Positions 5,148 to 5,256 of a DNA stretch of 5,256 nt are shown piece after piece. The stretch is taken from assembly GCA_023386155.1 (NCBI GenBank), contig JAEWKH010000022.1, positions 1-5,256 on the forward strand, given 5' to 3'. This DNA comes from Pseudomonadota bacterium (GTDB taxonomy: Bacteria; Pseudomonadota; Alphaproteobacteria; Rhizobiales; Beijerinckiaceae). The position numbers were made by a program, and so were the translations under genes. Under the pieces are notes generated by a model. The model was given only the letters and a program-made list of their open reading frames with translations, was not told the origin of the DNA and did not search any database. The first letter of the stretch is position 1. The number at the start of each line of letters is the position of its first letter.

Positions 5148-5256
5148 TGTTTAGTCCCGGCATTTGGTGGAGCGGGTCGAGCCTGAAGCGTTGAGGCTCG
5201 GTTGTCCAGGTTTTGCAGATATGCTCGTAAGGCGTGAGGCCCTTCAGCGTCTTCAG
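5143..5256 (-). CDS. IS481-family transposase, C-terminal fragment (runs off window)
   Basis: The minus strand is open from the window edge to TAG at 5143-5145 and gives 37 residues. The motifs LKTLKGLTPYEHICK, TTEPQRF and LDPLHQMPGLNT are the typical C-terminus of IS481-family DDE transposases. The catalytic core (rve domain with the D, D, E residues) and the N-terminal helix-turn-helix lie beyond the window, so completeness cannot be judged. The last sense codon spans the junction between IS and target, and the stop codon lies within the CTAG target. The assignment rests on recalled family motifs and is strong for a piece this short. Confidence 0.85.
   Translation of the reverse strand: MKTLKGLTPYEHICKTWTTEPQRFRLDPLHQMPGLNT
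5148..5256 (-). mobile_element. IS481-family insertion sequence, one end
   Basis: The element end appears to begin at 5148 with TGTTTAGTCCCGG, consistent with the TGT termini of this family, next to a CTAG target. Only the 3' end of the transposase and the corresponding terminal inverted repeat are inside the window. The exact boundary is inferred from the target motif. Confidence 0.7.

Noticed and set aside
1..5256. A new multi-gene system, CRISPR array, tRNA, rRNA or riboswitch
   Set aside because: I looked for regular spacers, cloverleaf RNA genes and linked effector genes and found none. The gene set is ordinary for the order, and the structured DNA is explained by dispersed repeats.

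Overview
The window is GC-rich with a strong third-position GC bias. It carries dispersed palindromic intergenic repeats of the kind found in Hyphomicrobiales (Rhizobiales). Together with the gene content (BTLCP-type cysteine peptidase, chemoreceptor with an alphaproteobacterial-style signalling domain, an orphan receiver of a type common in this order, IS481-family transposase), this suggests a Hyphomicrobiales chromosome, possibly Methylobacteriaceae such as Microvirga. The genus is a guess; no rRNA or other marker is present.

Layout. Positions 1-126 hold a two-armed palindromic repeat, which contains the stop codon of a minus-strand lipoprotein gene (122-502). A 96-bp repeat (copy A, 591-686) follows, then a possible 45-residue membrane protein (784-921) and about 200 bp in which I see no gene. 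A perfect 12-bp inverted repeat (1129-1164) sits at the start of a secreted transglutaminase-like cysteine peptidase (1173-1841, plus). That gene converges on a single-pass membrane protein of unknown function (1882-2463, minus), with a shared hairpin terminator between them. A methyl-accepting chemotaxis protein (2652-4322, plus) runs divergently from the membrane protein and ends at a hairpin. Next comes a CheY-like receiver gene broken by a frameshift (4464-4869). The right end is a mosaic with no spacers: a branched palindromic repeat (4943-5050), a second 96-bp repeat (copy B, 5051-5146, inverted relative to A), and the end of an IS481-family element whose transposase runs off the window.

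The genes do not form one operon or pathway. The chemoreceptor is an orphan (no che or flagellar genes here), and the receiver beside it appears dead or decoded only by frameshifting. I see no defence system, CRISPR array, RNA gene or clearly new multi-gene system. The most interesting structure is the repeat/IS junction at the right end: the IS481 element sits in the CTAG terminus of a palindromic repeat, and the target site supplies the transposase stop codon.
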